Below, piece after piece: positions 30,054 to 38,805 of a DNA stretch of 64,000 nt (within the stretch, counting starts at the first letter, position 1; each line of letters starts with the position of its first letter). Origin of the DNA: Pichia kudriavzevii (lineage: Eukaryota; Ascomycota; Pichiomycetes; Pichiales; Pichiaceae). The stretch lies in contig NC_042507.1 of assembly GCF_003054445.1 (NCBI RefSeq), positions 2,418,001 to 2,482,000 on the forward strand. Direction: 5' to 3'. A program made the translations under genes and the position numbers. Below the pieces are notes generated by a model. That model worked only from the letters and a program-made list of their open reading frames with translations, was not told where the DNA came from and ran no database searches.

Positions 30054-32211
30054 TTATCTTAAAAGAGTCTACATGTAATTAGTATCATCGCAAAATCAAG
30101 AAGTAAAGGTAGGAATAAACATCAAAAGTATTACATATACGTTTCACGATAATCATTTGAGTCTATCAACCAAGACAGTATTTGCAAAGCTATATACCTC
30201 ACTTGAGCACTTAACCAAAAGATTTGATGTTTGTTTTTCCAGATTATCGTTTTTTTATGGATCCTTGGCTGAATGTTAATTCTGTATAAAATATAGCTAA
30301 CTTAAGCTGATGCTACTCATCTCAGGTTTATATCGAAAATGCTCTAGCGTCCTTGGCAGTGTGATCAAGCCTCTCAAATGGTTGCTGTAACAGATGATAG
30401 TCATTCACTCACCATCTTGACCTTTATTTGATAAATCCAGCTATGATGCTCGCCAACTTGGCCTGGTTTAATAGCTTACCATCTCATAATTTACTTAATT
30501 CCTTCTATTGATGATAGCTTGTTAGTTTTAAGATATCCGAAACGCAGGAACCCCTAGTACCGTTCTCTTTAACGTATAGTTTGTTATTTTTGCACAATAC
30601 CAGGTGGCAAATAATGACTGTTGAGCATAAAGAAAACGTACGAAGTTGTTCTAATTAAGTTATTTGAATACTGAATCGCTCTTTTTCTGCAAGTATTGAT
30701 TGCTGATTTCTGAATCATGCTCATTTTATTGGGAAAATCTTTCTTCAATCATAATATCGTTCACTTTACTATATAAAGTTTTTTGCTTTTGTAATCTGAT
30801 ATGCTGAAATACTTTGAGTGAATAAAAGGTTTTTCCAAGTTTAGTTAGAGCATAATCCTTGAAAAGAGAAGTTTCTCAATACATTCACCTGGTTGCTGAC
30901 AACGGAAATCACTTTTAGATTTTGCGGAAAATTCAATAAGATTTCTAATTATTTATATTGTACAAGGAACATTGCGACTAACCAGTAAAACATTAGGAAA
31001 TTACACAAAATACACCTTTATAAGTTACTTTTTAGGGTTGTGTATGATTAACAAAAAGTTGTCCAAGACAGAAATTACTGATGTCAAAATATAAAAAAAA
31101 GGAACATGTTGCTTAAAATTAGCTAAGCCATCAGCAACATCGGTAGAATCCAAGATGTTTTTTTGGCTCTTATAAGTTAATAAATTTTGATACCATTTTA
31201 AGAAAAAAAATAAAGATTCTTTTTTTTCTGATGGAAATCCCTGTATGTTAAATTAAGAAACCTGTTGCTATTTGTTTATTCGGCAAAAGTCTCGATAGAA
31301 GTGTGATCCGTACTCTTTGAAGTGAGAATTTATATCCAAAAATATATTTATAGTGCTAGATTACATATATTGTTTTAAGGTGGAGCAGCAAAATAATGCA
31401 GCAGAAATGTCTCTTTCTACTGGTTCCTGGGATGTTACTAACTCATAGCAAGTTTTTAATGACATAAAGTATATTTCTAGTTGATTGATATAAAGAGTTT
31501 TATATTCTTTGAGCTAGCCACATGACTGAACTGAATCTGAAACAAATAAAAATAAATGCGGTAGAAAAAAGCTAAAAATGGGATAGCACATTAGTTTAAA
31601 CTTCTTGTTTTGTCATAAGGTTGACTAGTTTTACCAACATTCGGAAATTGTTGTTTGGGGCTTATCATAAGTGGTTGATCTGACTACGCCATATATTCAT
31701 ATGATTAACTTCAAGTTTTAGTATTAGTTGCTATTAATTATAATCACAATAGTTTGTTCTCGCTATAGCACAGTAGCAAACTGACCTATAAAATATTATT
31801 TAAAAGGCTAAGCGTTTTGTAACAAACGGCCAACAAGTGGGGAATCCAATCGCCAGAATATCTCTTAAGGTATAAATGTGTTTATGTTAACTTTTAGAGT
31901 TGATGATGTGCGAGCTTTCTTTTTGAAGTTGAATATCTGCTCAAGTGGAGTATCTACAATTCTCAATTGTGCAAATGTTGATGTTCCGATAAATAAACTA
32001 CACCTTGATTGACTTTATTTCAAGTATATTTTGAAAAATATCTTTGGAAAAGAAAGAAACTGGTAACCTTTTTTCTGTTGATGTTTTAACTACAAACTCA
32101 GAGCTTTTAATTTTAATACAAAAACTAGTTCATATTTCTTCTTTGATTATTTAAAACCAAATTTCAATGCATGGCTTTATATAATTCTCCTCTTTTTTCC
32201 AATTAACAAAT
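30054..32211. other. 2.1-kb stretch without protein genes upstream of tRNA-Met
   Basis: No ORF of 60 codons or more and no RNA gene I can recognise. Base composition is AT-rich without being simple-sequence. An 8-bp inverted repeat (ATGTTGCT/AGCAACAT, around 31106-31139) and a TTTATATAA-type element just upstream of the tRNA (about 32175) are visible. It is the longest gene-free interval in the window, several times the typical gap. I could not identify long direct or inverted repeats by eye. Confidence 0.6.
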
Positions 32212-32285
32212 GCTTTGGTGGCCCAGCTGGTTAAGGCGTCAGTCTCATAATCTGAAGATCGCGAGTTCGAATCTCGCCTAGAGCA
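32212..32285 (+). tRNA. tRNA-Met(CAT), elongator type
   Basis: 74 bases that fold as a cloverleaf: acceptor GCTTTGG/CTAGAGC with discriminator A, D-arm GCCC...GGC, and T-arm GCGAG-TTCGAAT-CTCGC. The anticodon loop is CTCATAA (anticodon CAT). The anticodon arm TCAGT-CTCATAA-TCTGA matches S. cerevisiae elongator tRNA-Met, and the acceptor does not start with the initiator A1-U72 pair. There is no intron. Internal A-box (TGGCCCAGCTGG) and B-box (AGTTCGAATCT) are present. Confidence 0.96.
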
Positions 32286-32297
32286 TTAGGTTTAAAA

Positions 32298-32303
32298 TTT
32301 TTT
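32298..32303 (+). terminator. RNA polymerase III terminator of tRNA-Met
   Basis: A run of six T residues 13 bases after the tRNA 3' end, the standard Pol III stop signal. Confidence 0.85.
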
Positions 32304-32957
32304 ACAACAATTTTTATATAGTAAAAATAAATCAGTTTTTGGGATATGTGATTCCAGATAATAAGTAGCTTCTGAGTAGTTAATTAGAATAGTTTGGGTT
32401 GTATGTGTTCCAAGAACACACTCTCTAACCTCCACAGAATATGATCGAAACAAATAGGCGCTTGGATAAGCTATCAGTGTCAAAAGATAAGTGAAAGTGT
32501 AGAAGGTAGATATAATGTAATCATTCACTCATTTGTGGATCTTTCAAAACAAAAAAAAAAGGAATAACCTTCAGTGAGTTGCTTTGCAAAAACAGAACGT
32601 ATCCACACTTGCAATTAAACCGGAAGGAGAAGGACTGTCAACTTTAAAGCTATGGCTTGTACCAGACGGAAACAATAAATCACTTTATATAGCGCCGTGA
32701 AGCCCATATTAGAGCTCGTTGGTTATGGTATAACCTTATTAAAACTTCGAATATCAGTTTTGAACAAGTCATGTCAAGTCGACCAATTAGAAAATTTTAG
32801 ACTCAGTTTTCGGGAGTTGGGGAAAAAAAAAGAATCCAAGCATACATTCCTGCTATTTCATTACAGGTTAATATTATAGATAGCCTCCTCTGTCAACTAA
32901 AAGCTTACACCAGATTTTGGGCCTCATTATAGTTGTTTCATATGAATTGTCACTATT
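32304..32957. other. Intergenic region downstream of tRNA-Met
   Basis: About 650 AT-rich bases between the tRNA and the RAD14 stop. Short ORFs at 32292-32528 (-) and 32697-32879 (+) are unconvincing and unrecognised. I see nothing else. Confidence 0.5.
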
Positions 32958-34222
32958 CTATAGTATAAATTCTTCTACTTGCATTCCACAATCTAAACAA
33001 CGTTTGACGTAGAGGTTATTAGATTCGGAGTCATTGTTTTTGATCTTAACTGGTAAAGACCAATTATGTACGTGTTTTTTGTCTCTTACAGCTCTCAAAT
33101 TCTTAGTCAATTCCTCTGCTCTTAGTTTTTTTCTCATTTCCTTGAGCTTGTTGTTAAATTTTTTCTCTCTTCTATTTTTTCTCATTTCTTCTCGTCGAAG
33201 CCATTCGTTATCTAAATTTTCTTCGGATCCCCATTTCTTAAAAGCATACTCCTCAATTTGATATCTTAAAAAAAGTTGCATTCTTGAGAAAGTACCACTA
33301 TGTGGATTTTCCTTCACTATTCTCTTGAATAAGGCCAAATCTGCAAGTTCTGGCTCTGTCAAAAAATAGTCCTCTTTACATTCAGTTTTGGTCAATAAAG
33401 AGTATTTTTCAGGATATTTTTCCTTACATGCTTTGCAAACACGACAACCAAAAACTTCAAACATTTTTTTGTCTAATTCTATGGATTTACATTCGTAGCA
33501 CTGGGGAGCATTATGAATTTCTAATGGCGGTAAATCATCGCCATCATTATCATCGTTAAGTGTCATGCTTTTTTTCTCTAATTGTTGATTTTTCCACTCA
33601 TTTAAAGACATTCCCACGGATCCGCCATTTTTACCTATATTTTTTCCTGTGATAAATCCACCATAAGTATCTTCCATTGTGGAAAAATCGTATTCAATGT
33701 AATCTTTTTTGTGAACGGTAGGTTTTATGTATGTAGAGGGTCTTGTCATACCATTAGTAGTCTCACAATTTCTGATATTGGTACCATTGGGGTCATTGGC
33801 GTTGTTAGGTAGAGCCGGTACTTTCTGTTTACCTAATGAAGCGTCTCTGAGAGAACCAGTTGGAGCAACTCCATGTTTCATTTTATATCTCTCCAACGCC
33901 TTCTGTCTATTTCGTTCAATCAGTTCTTGTTGCTCAGGTGTTAATACAAGTTTCCGGCGTTTAGCCACTGTAGGATCAGGTTTCGGGCTTTCTGCAGACA
34001 GCCCAGCTCCGTTTGGAGTTGACGTCCTATTAGCATCTATGATATTTTGCTGTCTTTGTCTGATTCTTTCTAGTGCCTTGGCACGATTTTCATTCTGCGT
34101 GATTCCATAAAACTAACATGTCAGTATATGATAGCTGAGAGGGGAAAAAAAGCAAACTAAGTTTTGGAGTTAATTTCAAAACATACAACAAGGGCTCTCT
34201 TTGCTTCAGTATTTGTTTCCAT
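32958..34222 (-). CDS. RAD14: Rad14/XPA nucleotide excision repair protein, two exons
   Basis: Exon 1 (34187-34222) encodes METNTEAKRALV. Exon 2 (32958-34094) continues NENRAKALER, giving 390 residues (S. cerevisiae 371). The DNA-damage-recognition core has the zinc-finger cysteines (CYECKS... and CRVCKAC), then EKYSLLTKTECKEDYFLTEPEL, PHSGTFSRMQLFLR and the basic KKWGSEENLDNEW helix region. The C-terminal HVHNW...CLDCGM element matches the TFIIH-binding end of XPA. Rad14 verifies lesions and scaffolds RPA, TFIIH and Rad1-Rad10. Two copies of a basic helix (residues 5-23 and 64-82) resemble the single RPA32-binding helix of XPA. A VAKRRKL cluster between them looks like an NLS. Without the intron there is no in-frame ATG for the first 55 residues. 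Confidence 0.9.
34095..34186 (-). other. Spliceosomal intron in RAD14
   Basis: The minus-strand donor is GTATGT (34186-34181) and the branch is TACTGAC. There are two in-frame acceptors: TTAG ending at 34113, only 8 bases after the branch A, and GCAG ending at 34095. I prefer GCAG. It gives TEAKRALVNENRAKALER, which aligns without gaps to the downstream repeat TPEQQELIERNRQKALER. TTAG would insert FYGITQ. Confidence 0.8.
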
Positions 34223-34460
34223 ACTAGCTTCTCAACCAGTAAAATGAAAAAAGAGAGTTGTACTTCAGACATTTCATGGCACGACATGAAAATCACTTTT
34301 TGCACATTTTTACCGCGCCCATCTTCTTTCCCACTTTAGAACATCATGTACATATGATACTCATCTGTCCTGCATCATCCCATTTAAGTCTACAAGAGGG
34401 CGAACTATATGGTAAACCCTTCTCCTTGTGACTATAAAACGCAGTAAATTGTAACTGTGT

Positions 34461-36116
34461 ATGGCTGACAAATTTTATTCTGGATCTCCATCAAGGGGCT
34501 CATCTGCAGGGCTGAACCAAGGCCTAGGTCCATATTCGTCTCCGTCAACTCCTCGTCGAAATAAAAAGAAGGTGGTTTACAGTGATCGTCATATACCCTC
34601 CCGAACAAATATTGATTTACAGACCGCCTTTAGTTTGGCAACAACGGATTATGCTACTAATGCATATTCTTCAGCCATATTAAATGAAAGCCCTACCAAT
34701 ATGACCTCCTCAGTAAATGATCCAGATTTACTGAGAGAAGAAGAGGAAGCCAATATGACTTTTGATTCTGTTTTGAAGACTGAATTGTTCGGTGATAATA
34801 TTCCCACTTCCTTCACAAAGAGGAATAATACAAGCTCAACTTTAAGCTCAAGACAAGAGACGCCCCCACCCAGAAGTGCTGGAAGTGATATGAGCAACAC
34901 GAATAACCGGAGGATGTCAAGTAGTATCCTGGATGACGAGGATTATGAAGAGGCCAGGACCAGGGAAGAGTTGTTATTAAGAACACCAAAGAGGAAAACA
35001 CAGGGCAATCTTTTCACTTATCAATCTCCAAGTAGGACACGCCCCACATCCTCGTCAATGAATGTACAGAATGAACTATACTCTATATCTCCAGTGAGAG
35101 CCGATACTCAAAGTATACTTTTATCCCCACCAAAAAAGACAAGGAATATTCCAAAGGTTCCGTATAGGGTTCTCGATGCACCTGATTTGGCCGACGATTT
35201 TTACTTGAATTTAGTCGATTGGGGATCCCAAGATGTCTTGGCGGTTGGGCTAGGATCTTCTGTTTATTTGTGGGATGGAGCCTCAGGCTCTGTTAATCAA
35301 CTTTGTGATTTAGGGGACAACGAAAGCATCTGTAGTGTGTCATGGATAGGCTCGGGGACCCACGTAGCCATTGGGACCAATTCAGGACTTGTCGAGATCT
35401 GGGATGCTACCAACTGCAAATGCACTAGGACCATGACTGGCCATTCTATGAGGGCATCATCGTTATCGTGGAACAAACATATTCTTTCATCTGGATCAAG
35501 AGATCGATCAATTTTACATAGAGATGTTAGGGAACCCGCTCATTTCATGCAAAAGTTGGAACATCATAAGCAAGAAGTTTGCGGCCTAACGTGGAACATA
35601 AATGAAGACAAGTTGGCCTCTGGTGGAAATGATAATAATTTAATTGTTTGGGATGGTCTTAATACAGAACCTTTGTACAGATTTACAGAGCACCAAGCCG
35701 CTGTTAAAGCAGTTGCTTGGTCTCCTCATCAGAGAGGTATCTTGGCATCTGGCGGTGGTACAGCAGATCGGAGAATCAAAAGCTGGGACACATTAACAGG
35801 CAATAAGGTACATGATGTTGATACAGGATCTCAAGTTTGTAACTTAATGTGGTCCAAAAATTCAAATGAATTGGTTTCAACACATGGTTATTCACGGAAT
35901 CAGATTGGTATCTGGAAATATAACTCTATGCAGCAAATAGCATCTCTTACTGGCCATTCTTATAGAGTCCTATACCTATCCATGTCTCCAGATGGCCAAA
36001 CTATTGTTACTGGTGCAGGTGATGAAACTTTAAGATTTTGGAATGTCTTTGAAAAGACAAATGGCGATCAAAATAGCTCCTCTGTACTATTAGATGCATT
36101 TATGCAATTGAGATAA
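34461..36116 (+). CDS. CDH1: APC/C activator Cdh1/Hct1
   Basis: 551 residues (S. cerevisiae 566). The N-terminal C-box DRHIPSR (42-48) binds the APC/C. The conserved LFTYQSPSR motif lies before the propeller. Seven WD40 repeats follow from about residue 230, starting IPKVPYRVLDAPDLADDFYLNL and including SGSRDRSILHRDVR. The C-terminal MQLR is a variant of the IR tail. Cdh1 activates the anaphase-promoting complex in late mitosis and G1 by binding D-box and KEN-box substrates. Numerous S/T-P sites in the first 220 residues fit inhibitory Cdk phosphorylation. The next gene, 252 bases downstream on the same strand, is APC5. Confidence 0.97.
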   Translation: MADKFYSGSPSRGSSAGLNQGLGPYSSPSTPRRNKKKVVYSDRHIPSRTNIDLQTAFSLATTDYATNAYSSAILNESPTNMTSSVNDPDLLREEEEANMTFDSVLKTELFGDNIPTSFTKRNNTSSTLSSRQETPPPRSAGSDMSNTNNRRMSSSILDDEDYEEARTREELLLRTPKRKTQGNLFTYQSPSRTRPTSSSMNVQNELYSISPVRADTQSILLSPPKKTRNIPKVPYRVLDAPDLADDFYLNLVDWGSQDVLAVGLGSSVYLWDGASGSVNQLCDLGDNESICSVSWIGSGTHVAIGTNSGLVEIWDATNCKCTRTMTGHSMRASSLSWNKHILSSGSRDRSILHRDVREPAHFMQKLEHHKQEVCGLTWNINEDKLASGGNDNNLIVWDGLNTEPLYRFTEHQAAVKAVAWSPHQRGILASGGGTADRRIKSWDTLTGNKVHDVDTGSQVCNLMWSKNSNELVSTHGYSRNQIGIWKYNSMQQIASLTGHSYRVLYLSMSPDGQTIVTGAGDETLRFWNVFEKTNGDQNSSSVLLDAFMQLR

Positions 36117-36368
36117 AATAATGGGATTTATAAAGTGTTTTTTTTAGATTGCTCTTGTATACTGTAGATTAGTTTGAATATTACTGAATATTTTAGTAAA
36201 AATTGTTGTTTAAAGTTGATGTGGAAAATGAGCGAGCCTCCGCAAAAATGGTTTTTGTTTCCCCTGGTTACAAGGTTCGTTCGGTTTTCTTAGCCTTCAT
36301 ATACGACCAAGATCACAGCCCAGGAAGCAGTTGGAATTTTAACTTTGTTTGAATAAGGAAGCAGATAA

Positions 36369-38759
36369 ATGGAAGAAAAACAGAATTGTGTTTTGAGCGC
36401 TGTTCTCTCTACCTCCAAAGTTCCAATTTTGGTGCTGATCATACATTATTGTCATAAGAAAATCCCACAGAGCTGTATCCCACCTGTGCTATCGGTTTTG
36501 GTTGAATTGATAGGGAATGGGAAAGAGAAGGAGGATTTTCAGCAAAAAGATCTTGTAGAGTCATATTTTCCTTCACTGCCACAAATTTTGAAACTACTTG
36601 AAGTAAGAATTGAAGAGTTTTTCAGACCACAGAAGGATAAAACAAAAGTCAAAGCCAATATTGCGTTTATTTGTCGTTCCATTTTGAAGGACTTATGGAG
36701 TCTAAAATCTTACGATGACTTTTTCACATTCTTGAACTCATCGTCGGCCTTGTTAATTGATCCACCTACGGAGTTGTCAGTATACATAAATAATTTCAAG
36801 CACAACCCGGGCTATCAAAAACCCTTAAAGGGTTTACATTCATCAAGTTTTTTAGGCAATTTCATATCCATCCTTTCCATTGGATCTTACACGATGACAT
36901 TCGAGGAAGGGATCAAAGTTTGGAACGGCTTTGTTGACTACAGACAAGAAAGTGAACAGGCGTGGAGCTCATTTCGAGGCCTTGATAGTTCCATAGATGT
37001 TTCCACGTCCCAAACTTTTCAGGAGGGAATCCTTCCCAAATGTAAAGTTGTTAATGATTTTAGTAAAACAGTGGTATATTCCCACTTTGATCTTTCTAGT
37101 TTGTTTCAGTCCCAAGTCAATGTTTTACAAAAGCAAGCCGTCCATACCCCCAGATCGGTTCAAAATGTAATAGCTTCATTATCTCAATCTGATAGAAGCT
37201 TATTGCCGTCGTCATACCAAGTTGAGTATCTGAATCATTGGAAACGCGCTAATTATGACGAGTCGTTTGATTCCCTACACCGATACTTTGATTATATGAT
37301 GTCTAACAGACGCCAATATTTTTACCATTATGCTTTATCGGCACTTGCATCTCTACATAGCTCATTTGGTGCCAACAAAGAGGCCTTACGTGCCATAGAT
37401 GAAGCCATTCTAGTTGCTAGAGAGAACAAAGACTTGGATTACCTCAATTATTTACTTACTTGGCTATTAAATTTTATGATTTCGAAGCCTAAACTTTTCG
37501 TTGCTTCAACCGATCATCCGTCAAGATCAGAAACTATTCAATTTTTAAGAATGAAAACAAAAGAAACGAAAAATATCTCTTTACAAGCACTATCATTCCA
37601 ATTCGAGGTTGCCGTGGGGCTACTTGAAGGTGACCACATGTCTTTGATTGTAAAGAATATGATAAAAAACCTCTATCTAATCTTACAATTCCATGATAGT
37701 GGCGAGTCAAATGGAATATTTATTAATGCATGTCAAATGTTTGATACCGTTTGGAAGAGAATGGGATATCCAAGTTTGGGAAATTTATACATTCAAATAG
37801 CCATTGATTTTGCAAGAGAAAAAAAGAGTGACTTTGATTTAATTATCCTATATATTAGGAAGGCATATGATATGTATTTTGCAGGGGAAGTAGATGAAGC
37901 TTTCAACTTGTTGTATTCTGTTGAAGAAAGTGCCTCTAAAGATTCGCTCATCTTTAAAAGATGGAAGCTATCTCTTTATTTGCTGGAATTTTACCGATGC
38001 CTAAACAGGTGCAATTACTCAAAATGCTCTATTATTAAGGACCAAATGAATGGTTTATTTGACATTATTGATGATCAAGAACTTTCAAACGAGATAATCT
38101 ATCAAAATTCTCTTTATAACCTAAAAGTGGGCAATATCGAGGAGGCATCGAAAAAAATTAACGAACAATTGTTGATAATGAGAGACCACCAAACACTATT
38201 TAATAGCTATTGGTTTATTAGATTTCAGGTTTTGTATTGTCGAGTCTTTGTGGAACGTACTCAGTATCCAGAGAGAGCCATTTCAATTTTACTAAATGCT
38301 ATCAATTTGTCTCGAAAGGGGACACGCATTTTCAACTTATGTGAATGCATAATTTGCTTATGCAAACTACTCTTTCAATTAGGCACGAGAGAATCATTGA
38401 AAGATGTAAAGGAATTGCTCATTGAATTTTTACCGAAATTTCTTGAGATAAGACAAGTTTCAATAGTCTCTGAAGCTTACTATTATTTAGCACGTGCGTT
38501 TTTTATGGAACTTCAAGAGAAAACTGCATCCCAACCGGAGGAGAACGAATTCAGACGCTCAAAGATATTAAAATACTTGAGTATTTCTATTCACGGCTAC
38601 GAAATGATGGATGATTACGACAGCCTAAGAAAATGCCTGGAGTTCCAAAAACAAATAGCTCTGGTTTATGAGCTAGAAGGACTAGAGAAGGAGACCGCTT
38701 CAAAATTGGATCACCTTAATACGTGTAATATAAGCTCCCAGAACTTTGACACATGCTAA
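36369..38759 (+). CDS. APC5: Anaphase-promoting complex subunit 5
   Basis: 796 residues (S. cerevisiae 685). The diagnostic Apc5 block is LHRYFDYMMSNRRQYFYHYALSA, from about residue 304, followed by LASLHSSFGANKEALRAIDEAI. Both belong to a helical TPR array that fills most of the protein. Apc5 sits in the platform of the APC/C with Apc1 and Apc4. The start is the first ATG after a pyrimidine-poor leader. It ends 46 bases from the REV3 stop (convergent). Neighbour CDH1 encodes the activator of the same ligase. Confidence 0.92.
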   Translation: MEEKQNCVLSAVLSTSKVPILVLIIHYCHKKIPQSCIPPVLSVLVELIGNGKEKEDFQQKDLVESYFPSLPQILKLLEVRIEEFFRPQKDKTKVKANIAFICRSILKDLWSLKSYDDFFTFLNSSSALLIDPPTELSVYINNFKHNPGYQKPLKGLHSSSFLGNFISILSIGSYTMTFEEGIKVWNGFVDYRQESEQAWSSFRGLDSSIDVSTSQTFQEGILPKCKVVNDFSKTVVYSHFDLSSLFQSQVNVLQKQAVHTPRSVQNVIASLSQSDRSLLPSSYQVEYLNHWKRANYDESFDSLHRYFDYMMSNRRQYFYHYALSALASLHSSFGANKEALRAIDEAILVARENKDLDYLNYLLTWLLNFMISKPKLFVASTDHPSRSETIQFLRMKTKETKNISLQALSFQFEVAVGLLEGDHMSLIVKNMIKNLYLILQFHDSGESNGIFINACQMFDTVWKRMGYPSLGNLYIQIAIDFAREKKSDFDLIILYIRKAYDMYFAGEVDEAFNLLYSVEESASKDSLIFKRWKLSLYLLEFYRCLNRCNYSKCSIIKDQMNGLFDIIDDQELSNEIIYQNSLYNLKVGNIEEASKKINEQLLIMRDHQTLFNSYWFIRFQVLYCRVFVERTQYPERAISILLNAINLSRKGTRIFNLCECIICLCKLLFQLGTRESLKDVKELLIEFLPKFLEIRQVSIVSEAYYYLARAFFMELQEKTASQPEENEFRRSKILKYLSISIHGYEMMDDYDSLRKCLEFQKQIALVYELEGLEKETASKLDHLNTCNISSQNFDTC

Positions 38760-38805
38760 TTACTTACCTTGACGAAATTAGCATATGAAAATATTCTCTA
38801 CCAAG

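Noticed and set aside
30603-30611. Exact GGTGGCAAA, the Rpn4-binding PACE element
   Set aside because: It lies in the gene desert, not in the promoter of a proteasome gene; the RPN13 promoter (29277-29513) has no match. One exact 9-mer in this much sequence is expected by chance.
31106-31139. 8-bp inverted repeat ATGTTGCT/AGCAACAT with a spacer of under 20 bases in the gene desert
   Set aside because: Too short and isolated to claim as a centromere, terminator or RNA element. Recorded only as a landmark.
30500-31910. Several TGATGA(T) sequences suggesting box C of C/D snoRNAs
   Set aside because: No box D with a terminal stem at a suitable distance could be found for any of them.
38758-38775. 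TTACTTACCTTGACG resembling the 5' end of U1 snRNA
   Set aside because: It sits in the 46-base gap between the convergent APC5 and REV3 stops, so no room or structure exists for a snRNA gene.
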